NCBI RefSeq assembly: GCF_016808335.1
Contig: NC_053138.1
Location: forward strand, 54,342,951-54,406,950
DNA from: Panicum virgatum
Lineage: Eukaryota > Streptophyta > Magnoliopsida > Poales > Poaceae
Reading direction: 5' to 3'
DNA length: 64,000 nucleotides
Below the pieces are notes generated by a model, which was given only the letters and a program-made list of their open reading frames with translations, had not been told where the DNA came from and did no database searches. This document shows, in pieces, positions 41,442-53,920 of the stretch. Every line of letters starts with the position of its first letter. The first letter of the stretch is position 1. The translations under genes were made by a program, and so were the position numbers.

Positions 41442-44400
41442 ATGGACCTCCTCGACGCGGGCCACCGCCGCGCCCCCGCCGCCGACATGGACGGCGCCGC
41501 GGCCGCCGCGCTCCCGCTAGCGGGCGCGGCCTACCAGCCCTACGTCTCCGAGCTCCTCTCCTTCTCCATCGAGCGCCTCGACAAGGTACGCCACGCCTCG
41601 CCAGCCCTCCGCTGCGCGGCTGCCCTGATGGGGGCGGTGGTGGTGACCCCGTGACGTATTCGTCGGTTTGGTGGGCGATGGGCAGGAGCCGGAGCTGCTG
41701 CGGGTGGACGCGGAGCGGGTGCGGCGGCAGATGCAGGAGGTGGCGGTGGAGAACTACGCCGCCTTCATCGCGGCGTCCGAGGCGCTCTCCTTCGTCCGCG
41801 CGCAGCTCGAGGGGTTCGACAGCCACCTCGAGGCCCTGGTAATGCTGGCCGCTCCCTCCCTGCTCCTAGTACCCTTTGCTTCATTGCTTGTACTGCGTGC
41901 CCCTTCGCATCACTAGATGTGGTGCTATGATGATCAGTAAGTAGATCTTGAGCAAGCAAGTGCAAAATTCAGTTAATGCTGGTGCAGTGATTAAACCCTG
42001 CTGCTTTATGGTGGTAGCAAGCTGATCACCTGATCTCGTCATTGCTGTGCCTGAGGGATGTAGATGTAGTATCACAAGCGGAAATGAAATTCTGCTGTGC
42101 AATCATTCTTAACTTGAACTTGGACCAAAAAAATTGCTTTCAATGTATTGATACTGACTAAAAAATAAAGATCAAATGTACATAGGTCAAAACATGAATC
42201 AGCGTTAGCACTGACTAAAAAAATAAAGATCAAATGTATTTGAGAGCCTTGGGTAGCCGTTGCATAATTTGCACATGTCACTGGTGTACCAGGCAGGAAC
42301 CCTTTAAACAGTTTGAAGTAGATGATCTTGTGCACACGGTATTGTCAAAATTAGGTTCAAATACACTTCATGGAAGAATTAAATACGGATTTATAGGTTG
42401 TATCCATGACAGATTTTTGTTAGACGTGTAGTATTTGTTAGCCTGTGAAAACCTCAGAGTCTGTTTATACGCTGAAACAAGGTTTCTCAATAACATTGGT
42501 AACTGTGCGTCATCTTGATTGAAGATAAAGGAGAGACCAAATTTTCTTATATCTCTTTCTATGTGGTATGCTAACGTTATATCATTGTTTGATTCATGCT
42601 ACATTGAAAGTATCATGTGAAATGTTTGACCATGCTGTTGTGCACCATTGTAGATAGAGGAGATACCAAATTTAACATCTGGCTGCACTGAGTTTGTCGA
42701 GTCAGCACAGCAAATTTTGGAAGAGAGGAAGCTTAATCAAACATTACTAGCCAACCATAGTACCTTGCTTGACTTGCTTGAAATCCCACAACTGATGGAC
42801 ACGTATGTAACTTCTTTTTTCATACCATTTCCCTTGGTTGTTTACTGAATGTTTGAGTTGTCGGTGTTACTAATATCATTTGATTTTTTTAGTTTGCGTA
42901 GTTTCAGCTGCTATTGTTGCTGAATCATGCTTGACAGTCTGTAAGGTAATGCTCGTAGGTGCATACGGAATGGGAACTATGATGAGGCACTTGATCTAGA
43001 AGCTTTTGTAAACAAAATTTCAAAGTTGCACCCTGAGTAAGTTTTGTAACATAATTCCTTCCGCAGCAACTGACATTTGCTGTTATATTAATCATTCACT
43101 GTTCCAATTGAAGTTTACATGTTATCCAAGGATTAGCTGCTGAAGTCAAGAAGACAATACAGTCACTAATTTCACAGCTTCTCCAGAAACTTCGATCAAA
43201 TATTCAGGTGAATATGCTGGTGTAATAGAAATTATTAATGACTATGTTGCATTGAACATGACTCCTATGAGTAGTTGATGATTCTAGAGATTATATTATG
43301 CATGTATCGTATTTATTTGTTATCTTCAATACTTTCTCTTCTCACTCCAAATTGTTTGATTTATTCATCTTGAGCGCATAGCATCTAACAGGCATTTTAT
43401 TTTCTACAGTTACCTGAGTGCCTTCGTATTGTAGCACATTTGCGTCGAATTGGAGTTTTCAGTGAATCAGAATTGCGCTTACAGGTATTCTGAAAATTTT
43501 CATATAATTTTCATTGTATGATTTGGATTTAAGAGATATTTTGCTTTCTTGGCTCAATTCATAACGATGGGATTGTGTGGGTCAGCACATGCCCACACAT
43601 ATTTATGTTATAGTAATATTCATGACTTCTACAATTTAATAATGCAGAAATTTATTTCTCTGATTTCTTTCATATTTATGCGGTCAATTTTCTGGAAATG
43701 ATTTGAGCATGTTCATCTTCATCTTCTAATGCTGATATAATCTCTAGTTCTTGAGATGCAGGGAAGCTTGGCTTTCTGGGATTCTTGAAGATCTGGACCA
43801 GAGGAATGTTTATGATTACCTGAAAGGCATGGTGACTTGCCACAGGGTACATTTGTTTGATGTTGTTAATCAATACCGAGCAATATTCAACAATGATAAA
43901 TCCGGAAATGAGGAGAACTATGATGGTGGGCTGCTGTTCAGCTGGGCAATGCAACAAGTTAGTAATCACCTCACAACTCTTCAAGTTATGTTACCAAACA
44001 TAACTGAAGGTGGGTCTCTGTCCAACATTCTTGATCAATGCATGGTAAGAACTGGCTTCCGATCTCTTTTCTCTGGATTATTTTTTATACGACTAGCAGT
44101 GATATATGTATCATTGATAAATCTGAAACACTTTCATGTTGCAGTATTGTGCAATGGGTCTGGGGTTAGTTGGGTTGGATTTCCGTGGCCTACTTCCACC
44201 TATCTTTGAAAAGTAATTGGTATTTACATTTTGGAATTTTATTATTGAGAGTGAAGATTGTAAAGGGCTTTATTATGGATGGTGTTATCTGTTTTTTGCA
44301 GTGCGGTTCTAAATTTATTATCAAAGAATATGAGCACAGCGGTAGAAAATTTCCAGGTAAAGCAATTTTCTGCAACCTTTTTATATGTTGACATACTGTT

Positions 44401-45562
44401 CAGTTCTAGATTTAAACTGATTAACTGAATTCACTATGCTGTTTCTGCTTTTGAACTAACTTTGAAGTTCTTTGGACTCTGCATCTATTAGTATAATATC
44501 TGACTGCAACTGTAATACCTTGTACCATGCTAGGTTGTTTTGGATTCACACCGTTGGGTTCCGATGCCATCTGTTGGCTTCGTAGCAAATGGAGTTGTGG
44601 ATGAGACTTCTGATGATGTGACTCCACCTTCTGTTTTAATGGAGCATCCACCTCTTGCAGTGTTTGTTAATGGTAATTTCTCCTAAATCACACTTAATTT
44701 TCGTTTCTTTATCACCATGTGTTGCCTCTAATCGAGCATATCTTTGGTTACTGGTGTGTACAAGTACAAGTTGATATGTTAATGTTCTTAATATTCTTGT
44801 GTGCAGGTGTTTCAGCAGCAATGAATGAGCTGAGACCATGTGCGCCATTGAGCTTGAAACATGTCCTTGCTAAGGAGGTGGTGAAGGGATTACAGGCAGT
44901 CTCTGACTCCCTAGTTAGATACAACGCCATGCGAATGCTGCGTGGGAATGAGTCCGCTCTGTTCCTTTCACTCTGCCAGGCATTTATCGAGGTGCGTCAA
45001 GTTTTCTGTGATAGAGCAATGGTTTTGAATCTGGCAATAGAATATGACATGTTACAATAAACATGAAATGAAACTGAACAGCTGAAAAATCTTGAACCCA
45101 TCAAGTCTAAACTGTACACAGGAAATATTTCTCTTTAGACGTACTGAAGGTTCACATCTTAAGTTTCCATGCCAGGTTGTACACCCTTATTGTGCTGCAT
45201 GTTTTGGCCGATGCTACCCGAACGGAGCAACGCTGATCACAGAGTGCCAGAGCACATTCAACGCTGTCAGCCAGCTACTGACCGTGCCCGCAAGATCACA
45301 CAGTTCCAGCATTGAGAGAAGACAGTCAGGAGGCATAGACCGGAAGCAGTCGGGAGGCATTGACAGGAAGCAGTCGGGGAACATTGAACGAGGGCAGTCG
45401 GGAGGCATAGACCGAAGGCAGTCCATTGAGAGCACTGGGTCAGCCATCACCGATAATGGGCTCCCAGCTGATGGACCGGGCCCTGAGGTCAACAGTGATG
45501 CTGCAACCCCAGCCTCAGCGGTTCAGGATGATGCGCGAACCAGTCCGCCATCAAGCAAGTAG
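41442..45562 (+). CDS. COG8: Conserved oligomeric Golgi complex subunit 8 (Dor1-like)
   Basis: Twelve exons give 607 aa: 41442-41585, 41686-41838, 42654-42802, 42959-43036, 43114-43207, 43410-43484, 43748-44044, 44145-44212, 44302-44356, 44534-44672, 44807-44991 and 45176-45562. All introns are GT-AG and phases agree. COG8 is part of the lobe B tethering complex that guides retrograde vesicles within the Golgi. The Dor1 domain fills about residues 20-340, including [44 protein letters not shown] and [23 protein letters not shown] lies in exon 11. The last exon adds a long Ser-rich tail with five copies of an 8-residue repeat (residues about 524-563), probably disordered. It is most likely a peripheral membrane protein on the cytosolic face of the Golgi. 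Confidence 0.95.
42147..42243. repeat. Imperfect direct repeat in COG8 intron 2
   Basis: The phrase ACTGACTAAAAAATAAAGA, followed by TCAAATGTA, occurs at about 42152 and again, with one more A, at about 42211. The spacing is about 60 bases. It is non-coding. Confidence 0.75.
45308..45427 (+). repeat. 24-bp tandem repeat coding RxQSGGID in the COG8 tail
   Basis: Five in-frame units code for [32 protein letters not shown] and RRQSIEST. Most units carry an Arg-x-x-Ser site of the kind used by basophilic kinases. Confidence 0.9.
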
Positions 45563-47249
45563 CTTGGATCTCTGTTCTTGGAATCTGTTGAAGCCCTTCA
45601 TCAAGGCCTTGTTATCTTCAACCAGAGGATACCGCTGCAAAGTTACATTTGTTGAGTTTCGCTCAGTATTTTCTGCTCTCGGTTCTACAGTGTATACAAG
45701 CTTCTCATCAGCAGATATTTGTATCTTGATTTGTACAATACACTCAAATCCTTAGCCGTTCATTGTTACTTGTTAGCCCATACCTAGATCCTGTAGAGTG
45801 TTACAACCTGGACAATAATCTGGTAATACGAACTGTGTTGGTTGCATTTTTGACTACACATTTTGTTCATATTGAAGAGCTCAGTCATAATCCATCCTTG
45901 GAGAGAGAGCATGGATAGATAGAGCTGACCATTTGTTTTCTATCTGATAACCAGCTGTAGATTGAACAGGGAGAAAAAAAAAAGGTGAGAGAAGCTGGAG
46001 ACGAGTGCAAGCGAAGCGTCAATGAAATAAAGAACAGCAGGCGGATGACGAAGGAAAGGATTGATAAAAGACGCGCCACGGCAGGTGGCATGCATTTGCG
46101 TGCGGCCCATGCCATTGCGCATCTCATCGCCTTATCCTATCGGGAACCCTTCGTGTCACGGCACCAACATTCAACGGCAAACAAAATGTATGCAATGGTA
46201 CCTCTCATCAGAGGCATGGAGGATTGGAGGGAGGTCTGCCAAACCTTTTTTTTTTCTTTTGCGACAAAGGGTCTACAAGACAAAACTTTGACAAATTTGT
46301 GTTTTCTTCGTAATTCTAAGTTTTTCTTGATCATGTAGTGTTGATGGCACAATGTGGTTGTATGACGATCATAGTTTTGTGATTACTTGTTCCACCGACT
46401 CTACACAAATTGAAGGAAAGAAGAAAATAATGGTTTCAAGCATCTTAACATTTTTAAAATAAATAATATATATGCTGGACTAGTTTTTTTATAAAATAAT
46501 GTAAACACACAATTGTTTTACACAAATCTAGCCACATCATCTCCAAATGGTCAATTAAATATAAAAGGTTGTATATTATAAAAAATATAAAAGGTATGAT
46601 GGGAAAATTTTCTTACTTAACAAATGAGCTACTTTTTTTTTGAAAAATACACCCTACTACTGCATCTTATATCTGATTTAATTAAATAATACCAATAATC
46701 ATTAAGTAACAATTCAAAAAGAAAAATTACAATTAAATTTAACAAATCCAAGCATTAGATTTTAGATCATGGCCGTGTTAAAAAAGTAAATAGTGCCATA
46801 TACTATGTTTTAAAAACAAGGTTAGAGGAACTCAATAGAGCTTTTAAATTTGGGTGAGCAAATGTCTATTTAGAAGCTTACTTCTAAATTTTACTCACCC
46901 AAATAAAGGCCTCCACTCCAGCAGAACGAGTAAATTGAGCTTCTATAGAGGGCCCATAGTTGGCTGCCCAAATAGAGGGCCACCAAATTAGGGGGGGTGG
47001 GTGGAGAAATTTGGAAGGGCTATCAAAATGGCAGCCCGTTTGGAAGGCCTGTTGGAGATCAATTTTTTGCACTCACCGAACAAATATGGAAATGACAACT
47101 CATTTAGTAGTCCTGCTGGAATTGCTCTCAGTAACCAAAGAGTACTAGTAGACCAAGCCACAGTTGGTGATTAAAAGCGGTGTGGCCAGCTCGCGAGTCG
47201 ATGGTCCTGTTTGGGACCGCAGTCCAAAAAAGCGCGGCGCGTATAAGCC
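45563..47249. other. COG8 3' UTR and intergenic DNA
   Basis: The COG8 3' UTR probably extends to about 45.8 kb. Beyond it the DNA is AT-rich and repeat-like. A phrase at 46.85-47.13 kb that ends CTGCTGGAATTGCTCTCAG resembles a MITE terminus, but I could not find its partner. No gene was seen. Confidence 0.4.
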
Positions 47250-47252
47250 TTA

Positions 47253-47465
47253 GGCGCTGTTTGGGACCGAGTCCTCAAAACGCATGCCACGTTTAAGCGG
47301 TAAGCGGCCGACGGCTCGCTTCTCGCTTTTTTCCCCACCCACGTTCATTCACTCGATTATCGCGTGGCTGGCGATGCCCCAACGCGCGACGGACGCAAGG
47401 TGTTTGACGGGTTTTTTCTGCGTTTCCCGCGGAAACGCAGCGCCAACGCCGTCCCAAACACGCCC
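47253..47465. mobile_element. PIF/Harbinger (Tourist-like) MITE, GC-rich
   Basis: The 213-bp element begins GGCGCTGTTTGGGACCGAGTCC, and the complement of its right end begins GGGCGTGTTTGGGACGGCG. TTA flanks both sides (47250-47252 and 47466-47468), the PIF/Harbinger target. Similar TTTGGGAC phrases just outside (47209 and 47500) suggest a nested relative. Confidence 0.75.
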
Positions 47466-47825
47466 TTAAGCGGCTCGAACCTCGTTTCTCGCGATTTTGG
47501 GACTCCACATTCTAACTGCCGCTTATTCCGTTGCCGGCGGCCAGGCAACGCGCGTAGAACGCAAAGAGTTTGGCGGGATTAATTTAATTATTTGGCTCAT
47601 AATCGAAGCAACCGCGGAAACAAACAGCGCCGATGACGACCCTTTCCTCTTCCGTCGTCCGGACCAATAAAACGCGAGGAAAAATCAGGCGCCGTGCTCC
47701 TACTACACCTCCCCTATCGGTCCGTTTTACCCGGAGCCCCCTGCTCGCCCTCGCTATTTACACATCTGCCACCCGCACGGCCGGCACCTCCCCGTCCTCA
47801 CCGACCGCCGCCGCCGCCGCCGGGG

Positions 47826-50800
47826 ATGGGTGGAGCGCACTTCCCCGGCGACAACGACGCCGCCGAGGTCGACGCGGCCTGCGACGGGGAGGTCGACCGC
47901 CGCGACGTGGGCAAGATGGAGCACGGGTGAGCGAGCGAGTGGGCGGGCGGGCGCCTCGATTAGCTTCGCCCTTCGTCTTCCTCCCCTCTTCCATTTCCTT
48001 GCCCCCCGACGGAACCTAGATTTGCTACTCTGGGGGTCGAATCGCTCGGATCTGCGTGGCCTGTCCGATTCTCCTCGGTGGATTCGGTCCTTGGGTCTTC
48101 TTCGATCCGCTTCTGGTTCGTTTCGCTGAGCTTGTTCTCACGGGGAGGAAATTTGTGCTGTTTCTGCAGGTGCGAGCATTACCGGCGGAGGTGTAAGATC
48201 GTGGCGCCGTGCTGCAAGCAGGTGTTCCCCTGCCGACACTGCCACAACGAGGCCACGGTGAGCTCGTGCTCTCCGTTTTTTTTTTTGCCCCCGGAGACCA
48301 CTGTTGTGCTGCTATGGCGTTCGTGCAGAGCAGTAAAGCAGGAAACTTATCTGCAGAGGCGCCTTGGTTGTTCAAATCGAGTAGCTAGTGCATACTTAGT
48401 GGCACGTGAGAACCTGATGGGTTGAAAATTGAAATTGAATTGGTAGTTTCTGTACGCTTATGTTTAGTCTTGGATCTCAATTGTGTTCATCCCTGTCTAA
48501 CAGTAAAGCAGGCTACCTAGACTTCCACATGCTAACCGATTTGCTAGTGCACTACCATGTACTTCAGTTTCAACCAAGGGGGGAGTTTATGCATAGTTCT
48601 CAGTTTTCTGTGACAGTGGGACAAGCTGTAACTGGATTGGTATGCTGGTCAGTCTTATGTCTTGATTGTCTTCATTTTTATCGTCCTGTAGGCAAGGTTT
48701 TAAAAAACGCTAGACGCTAGGTGAACGCTAGCCTATGGTTTAGAGTTTTTTGTGATTAAACGTAGATTAAATGTCTTTTGTGATTAAACAACACTGTGAT
48801 TAAACGCAACGCTAGGCCACCGTTTAGCGTTTAATCAAGATTAAACGACGTTTAAAAATGTTTTTTAAAACAGGGCCTGTAGGGTTGAATTTATATAACA
48901 TGAAAGAACAAGAACTGTTCTTGCGATAGATCCAAAAAAGTTATCATTCATAATAGATTAAACTAAAACTAATTTGGAGAGCAATGGTACATATTGGTTA
49001 TATGAAGAAAATTAACTATCTGGTTTGGTACTGTGCAAAGAGCATCTAATGAGAATGTTGCTTGGACCAATTTGTTGATGGCACATTCTTCTCTGTAGGC
49101 TTCAGGAGATCGACATGCAATATGTCGCCAAGATATTGAAAAAGTACATCTCTCATGCCCTTTCTAGTTTCTAAAAACAATTTTAGTAGAATAAAAAACT
49201 ATGAAAGATTGACTTCCTTCATTCTTGCAGGTAGTTTGTCTACTCTGTGATACTGAACAGCCGGTACGACTTAAATTGTTGCGAAAATTTCTTTGAGTAC
49301 TCGCACCTCGTGAAGATGTCGTTATGCTTGTACTGAAACTTTGTTTATTGTTCAGGTTTCACAAGTGTGTGTAAGCTGTGGAGTCAATATGGGAGAGTAC
49401 TTCTGTGATATATGCAAATTTTATGATGATGATGTAAGTTCTAAGTTCGTTATCTGTTGTCAGACTTGTATCGTTCCTACCAACCAATGCATTTTTCTTC
49501 ACTTATTATGTGGTACAGACAGAGAAATTGGTGTACCATTGCAAAGATTGTGGCATATGCAGGTGAGCAAGCACAAAAAAAAAGCTTTCGATCAGTCATA
49601 TAATTAAGCAAAGTTCTGACCCTGTGTTTACTCAATTCAACTAGGGTTGGTGGCAAGGAAAATTTCTTTCACTGTGTGAAGTGTGGTACGCTTTGCTTGA
49701 ACCAATTTGATTATATAGTTTTTTAGTTGAATGTTCTTCCATATGCAATCAGTAGTTCAGTACCATGCTAATTGCTAAATTATGCACTCTTCGAGTAACT
49801 GTCATGATAGAGTGCCATTACTTTTAGCGGACTAGTTATTTCCCCTTGCATTTGTTCCTTGTTTAGATATCAGTACATTGTTTGATATAAACTAAATACT
49901 GAAGAAAAATTGAAGTAGGGATTCTGTTATTTCTTTTCTATAAGGAAAATGATCCATGACCCATGGTGAAGTGTGCAGATTATACCAATATAAAATTGTT
50001 GAGACCGACATCTAGGGTGATAAAAAAATAGCATCGAAGAAACTGCACAACTTTTAAAGTTATAGATTCACTAGTAAACCTACATTTGGGTAATCTTTGT
50101 GTCAATGCTTAAATTTGTATTTCTTACTCTTTTCATTTCTACAATGAACAGGGTCTTGCTATTCTGTTGCACTGCGTGATAACCATCAGTGTGTGGAAAA
50201 CTCAATGAGACAGAATTGCCCAATCTGTTATGAGGCAAGATTGATAATTTGCTGTTTCTGGAATTAACTAGCTTTGCACTTCTTTGGAACAAACTAGAAT
50301 TTATAACTGAAACTTCGTCTGCAGTATCTATTTGATTCGTTACAAGGAACAAGAGTTCTTAACTGTGGACACACGATGCACATGGAATGCTTTTCTGATA
50401 TGGTGGAACATAACAAGTAAAACCCTACACCTGTATTAATTTGGAGGCATGCTTCATTATGATTCTTTGGAACTTCTCTGAGGCGGTGGTGTTTATGGTA
50501 ACTTGTGTCGGTCTTTTAATGCTACAGATACACTTGTCCAATATGCTCGAAGACAGCTCTTGACATGACACGTCACTGGGAGATGTTGGATCAAGAGGTA
50601 CCTCCCCCCCCCCCCCCCCCTACTGAAAACAGCTTGTAAACTGGCAGAGTCAAACAATTATTGGTAGTAACTTCAGAAGCTAGGATGTGATTTCCTGGGG
50701 CACAGGGCTGTACAAAAACAAAACCCACTTCTTTTAGGAAACCCTCCTTTCATATGATATAATAGATGATACTGTACAATAGTATTAGTATTTGTTGGTT

Positions 50801-51477
50801 GGATAAAAAAATTGAGTCACACTGCAAGTTTTGATGTTCTGGGAAGCTATATTCTGCTTGTCTTTTTTTACTTGCTGAATGACTGATGGTCTGTTCCTTG
50901 TTATTTTTTGTAGATTGAAGCAACAATCATGCCTCCTGTATATCGTTACAAGGTATTCTTCTTCATTTATTTTCACTCAGCTATGCACTCCAACTATTAA
51001 CCTGCTTATTAGTTGTCTTAGCTATGGCATTGAACAATGGATAATAAGCGTATAAGTTGATTATTGCTATATAATTCAGAGCACACGTCACTTATAGCAG
51101 TTTCATACCTGCCTATGATAATTTTCTGCAGCCTTCTATTACTGACAAATCAGGGTAGCTAAGCATCCCACAGGGGAAAGCCCCCCCCTCCCTTCCCTGT
51201 ATGGTCTTTCTGTTCTTATTTAGGCGAATCTTTTGAAGTGGCGAGAGCTGAACAATTTGTAATGCAAATGCAAATGTGTTTTTTATCTAAGTAGTGCCTT
51301 TTCTCCTTGTGCTAAAAACTTGGCCAGATTTGGGTGCTCTGCAACGACTGCAACAAGGTCTCAGAAGTGAACTTCCATGTAATTGGCCACAAGTGCAGCC
51401 ACTGCAACTCGTACAACACCCGATCGACATCACGGCCCGCAGATTCATCCGGAAGCAGCTCACCAACAACAGACTAA
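47826..51477 (+). CDS. CHYR1: CHY zinc-finger and RING E3 ubiquitin ligase
   Basis: Twelve exons give 287 aa: 47826-47926, 48170-48257, 49099-49143, 49231-49263, 49356-49433, 49519-49562, 49645-49685, 50152-50234, 50325-50416, 50528-50597, 50914-50952 and 51328-51477. The CHY finger starts at about residue 34 ([25 protein letters not shown]) and includes CLLCDTEQP. The CTCHY finger follows ([33 protein letters not shown]). A RING-H2 lies at about 166-212 ([28 protein letters not shown]). A C-terminal zinc ribbon ([16 protein letters not shown]) ends the protein. This order is that of plant CHYR1 and rice RZFP34, cytosolic and nuclear E3 ligases linked to stomatal and abscisic-acid responses. 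Intron 8 has a GC donor. The order of domains and length match the family. Confidence 0.94.
48693..48875. mobile_element. hAT-like MITE in intron 2 of the RING gene
   Basis: The 183-bp insertion begins CAAGGTTTTAAAAAACGC, and the complement of its right end begins CCCTGTTTTAAAAAAC. A perfect 8-bp duplication, CCTGTAGG, flanks it at 48685-48692 and 48876-48883, as in hAT elements. The interior repeats a GATTAAACG phrase several times. Confidence 0.75.
50235..50324 (+). other. GC-AG intron (intron 8 of the RING gene)
   Basis: The donor is TATGAG|GCAAGA and the acceptor TCTGCAG|TATC. The flanking exon frames join only with this donor and restore the RING sequence CPICYEYLF. The strong AG|GCAAG context is typical of functional GC-AG introns. 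Confidence 0.85.
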
Positions 51478-52100
51478 TCCGACAACAACCTGTAGTGAAT
51501 TCTTCACGCCCGGTCCACGCCTGGCAGATGAAAGCAATGCCAGGACCATACAATCGAAGAAAGAACATTGTTTCGTGGCACGCGGCGTCCCTGCCTTCGA
51601 ATCGTCAAGTCTCCATGACGCCTTTGCCCTTATTCTGTCAAGATTCAATTCATTCCTTGAATCCACATCTGTTGTCGGAACTCCCAGCAACCTCATTTGT
51701 GCCTGTTCTACCTAGACGTACAACTTGTCCGTCTCCTGAACGCCGCCATTGTATCAGACTCGTTGGGTGGAGGTGAAACCCAGCATGTTATCAATATCCG
51801 ACTGTAACCCTATGGTAGTAAGAACTAATAAGATGAGCATACCTTGCCTGTTGTTTACTTGGTTGTGCGCCTGTAACAATCTGTTTCTGAATTGCATGTC
51901 TGGTAACTTGGTGAGACTAGTAGAAGTAGAACTGGGTTCATGTTTTATCCTCTGAGAGCTTAGTCAAATGTGCCTCTGGTAATTTTACGTGCATAGATCT
52001 TTCAAGGTATTTTTGGTTGCACCATCACAAGAGTCGAGAGGCTTGCCGGGCTGCAACCATTGCAATGGTGGGTCCGCCGATGGCAGGCGGGCCCAGGCGT
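51478..52100 (+). other. 3' UTR of the RING gene and spacer
   Basis: The 3' UTR is inferred to run to about 51.9 kb. Open frames in 51.29-51.78 kb are shadows of the last exon and the UTR. Confidence 0.5.
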
Positions 52101-52157
52101 TCCGTTGACCGCGGTCAACGCTCGCACGGACTCGGGGAAGCGGGCCGCCGTCCGTCA

Positions 52158-53920
52158 ATGCGCGCTTCCTCAGGCCCTCCCTCGGCTTCTGCCGCCGCCG
52201 CCGCCGCCTTCCTCGCCTCCGGCGTCCGGCCGCCGCCACCGCGCGCTCGAAACCGCTCTCCCTCGCCACGGTACGTCAGCGCCTCCCCACCGTCCTCTGC
52301 TTATTCGTTTCGCACTTTCGCTCTGATGATAATCTGATGTGGCAACTTCGCCGGAAACCCGACCCTGCCACCGCCAAGATTCGGCCCCGCCGTGCCCTGG
52401 GTTCCCCATCCCGAATCCCTCTGCCACTCCCGTGGTTTCCTGGTTGCGGGTGCACCCAGTTCAGCGCCCCATGGGCCATGCCAGCCCTGTACCTCGCCTG
52501 CCTGCCTCTTCAGTGAACTGAAAAGGCGAAAATGCATACGCGTTCTTTTTCCTTTTCTTTTTCGGCCATTAGGCATCTGCACCCAGGTGCCTGATTCGTG
52601 CAGCAAATGCGAAAGCCCACAGATTTGCTCTAAATAGTTTACAGATTGGATCGAGCGTATTTGCGCGGGTGTGTCAATGTTGATTTTGGGGCTTTCATTC
52701 CCCAGGTCAATCATGGAGCAGGAGCACAGCGCAAGATGTCCAGCTCATGGGTTCTGCTAACTACTTCAGCAGGCAATTCTTGTCTTTGCATAATGACAAA
52801 GCTTCATACACTGATCAGGACAGCTGAACAGGTCGATCACTGCCTCAAACTTCAGGAAGGTATACTGAATCCATGGCGTAACCCAAGATACTTATAAAAT
52901 AAACTGAATTTGATTTGCTTCAGCTTGGCTTAATTAGAGCGCATGCATATTAGTGCCTAACAGAACAGAACTGCCTTTTTGGGATCAATGACGTGTTCAT
53001 TCTCTAGTACCCTGCTTAAGGTGCTTGCTGCTGCTTATTAGCAAGTGCTCAAGGAGGCTCAAGATAGTGCAATCTGTCGAATAGGGATGCTTGCATTAGG
53101 CAAGAGGGCGCTTATATTGGCACTGAACGATATGGCTACATCCCTCTTTGGTCACCCATGTGAGAGCACTTGCATTGCAGGTGCCCCAATAAGAGGACCA
53201 CAGTTACTGAAAATTTAGAGAAAAGATTATGCCACCTGAGAGGATCACCCAACTTGCAAGACTTACGCAACAATGCATGGTGCATTCCGTACATTCTGCG
53301 TATCCTTCCTACGTATCTCTATTGTCTTTCTTTTCTTTTTAAAATAGTGGCCCATGGACAAAGTCAAGAAAGACGCATCGGTGGCCCACACCACTACTGT
53401 GGCGCCACGCCGCATCTTGATCCTAGAGGATCGACAGAATGATATACCTCTACTTTGACGTACAGCAACATATTCGATGCTGGGAACCGTCATCCTGCAA
53501 GGTGTCGCTGTATGCAATTCGTCACGGAATCGTCCATCGAAGTCGCACGGTAGCAATTGCCCTCAGTGTCAACGATCGTACGATCATGCATATTGTTTTC
53601 TGTTTTTATCCGCGGTACACCGTTCTAGTGCCACCACGCCATGATACGGGCCTGCATAAAGGAGATTCTTTGCAAGACAGTGGTATCAACTCTGAGATTT
53701 AGGCCATTTGCTCAAGTACAAATCGTATCTGAGATTTAACTCTATTAAGTTTTGTGGATTTGAAGTGCTTTAGTTTGGTCTGTGGTTATCACTGTATAGA
53801 TTTTTGTTTTCTTCGTATTCCCTGTGTCTTTCCCCTTATCCTTGCAGATGCATGCTTCTGTGTCAGCTACACATTTGAAGGCTGAGAGGTGCAATCTTTC
53901 TTTGAACAAAATGTGGCTCT
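52158..53920 (+). other. Weak transcript-like unit, possible short gene or lncRNA
   Basis: A GC-rich first exon with an ATG at 52158 codes for about 37 residues (Ala-run, then RARNRSPSPR) and ends at a good donor (CACG|GTACGT, 52270). A plausible acceptor at about 52705 (CCCCAG|GTCAATC) continues the frame for only 17 residues before a stop. A later segment at about 53850 (CTTGCAG|ATGCATG) has splice-like edges. No family is recognised. It may be a promoter with a non-coding RNA, or the 5' end of a decayed gene. Confidence 0.25.

Noticed and set aside
46850..47125. Possible MITE between COG8 and the RING gene
   Set aside because: One end resembles a known MITE terminus, but no inverted partner or target duplication could be located.
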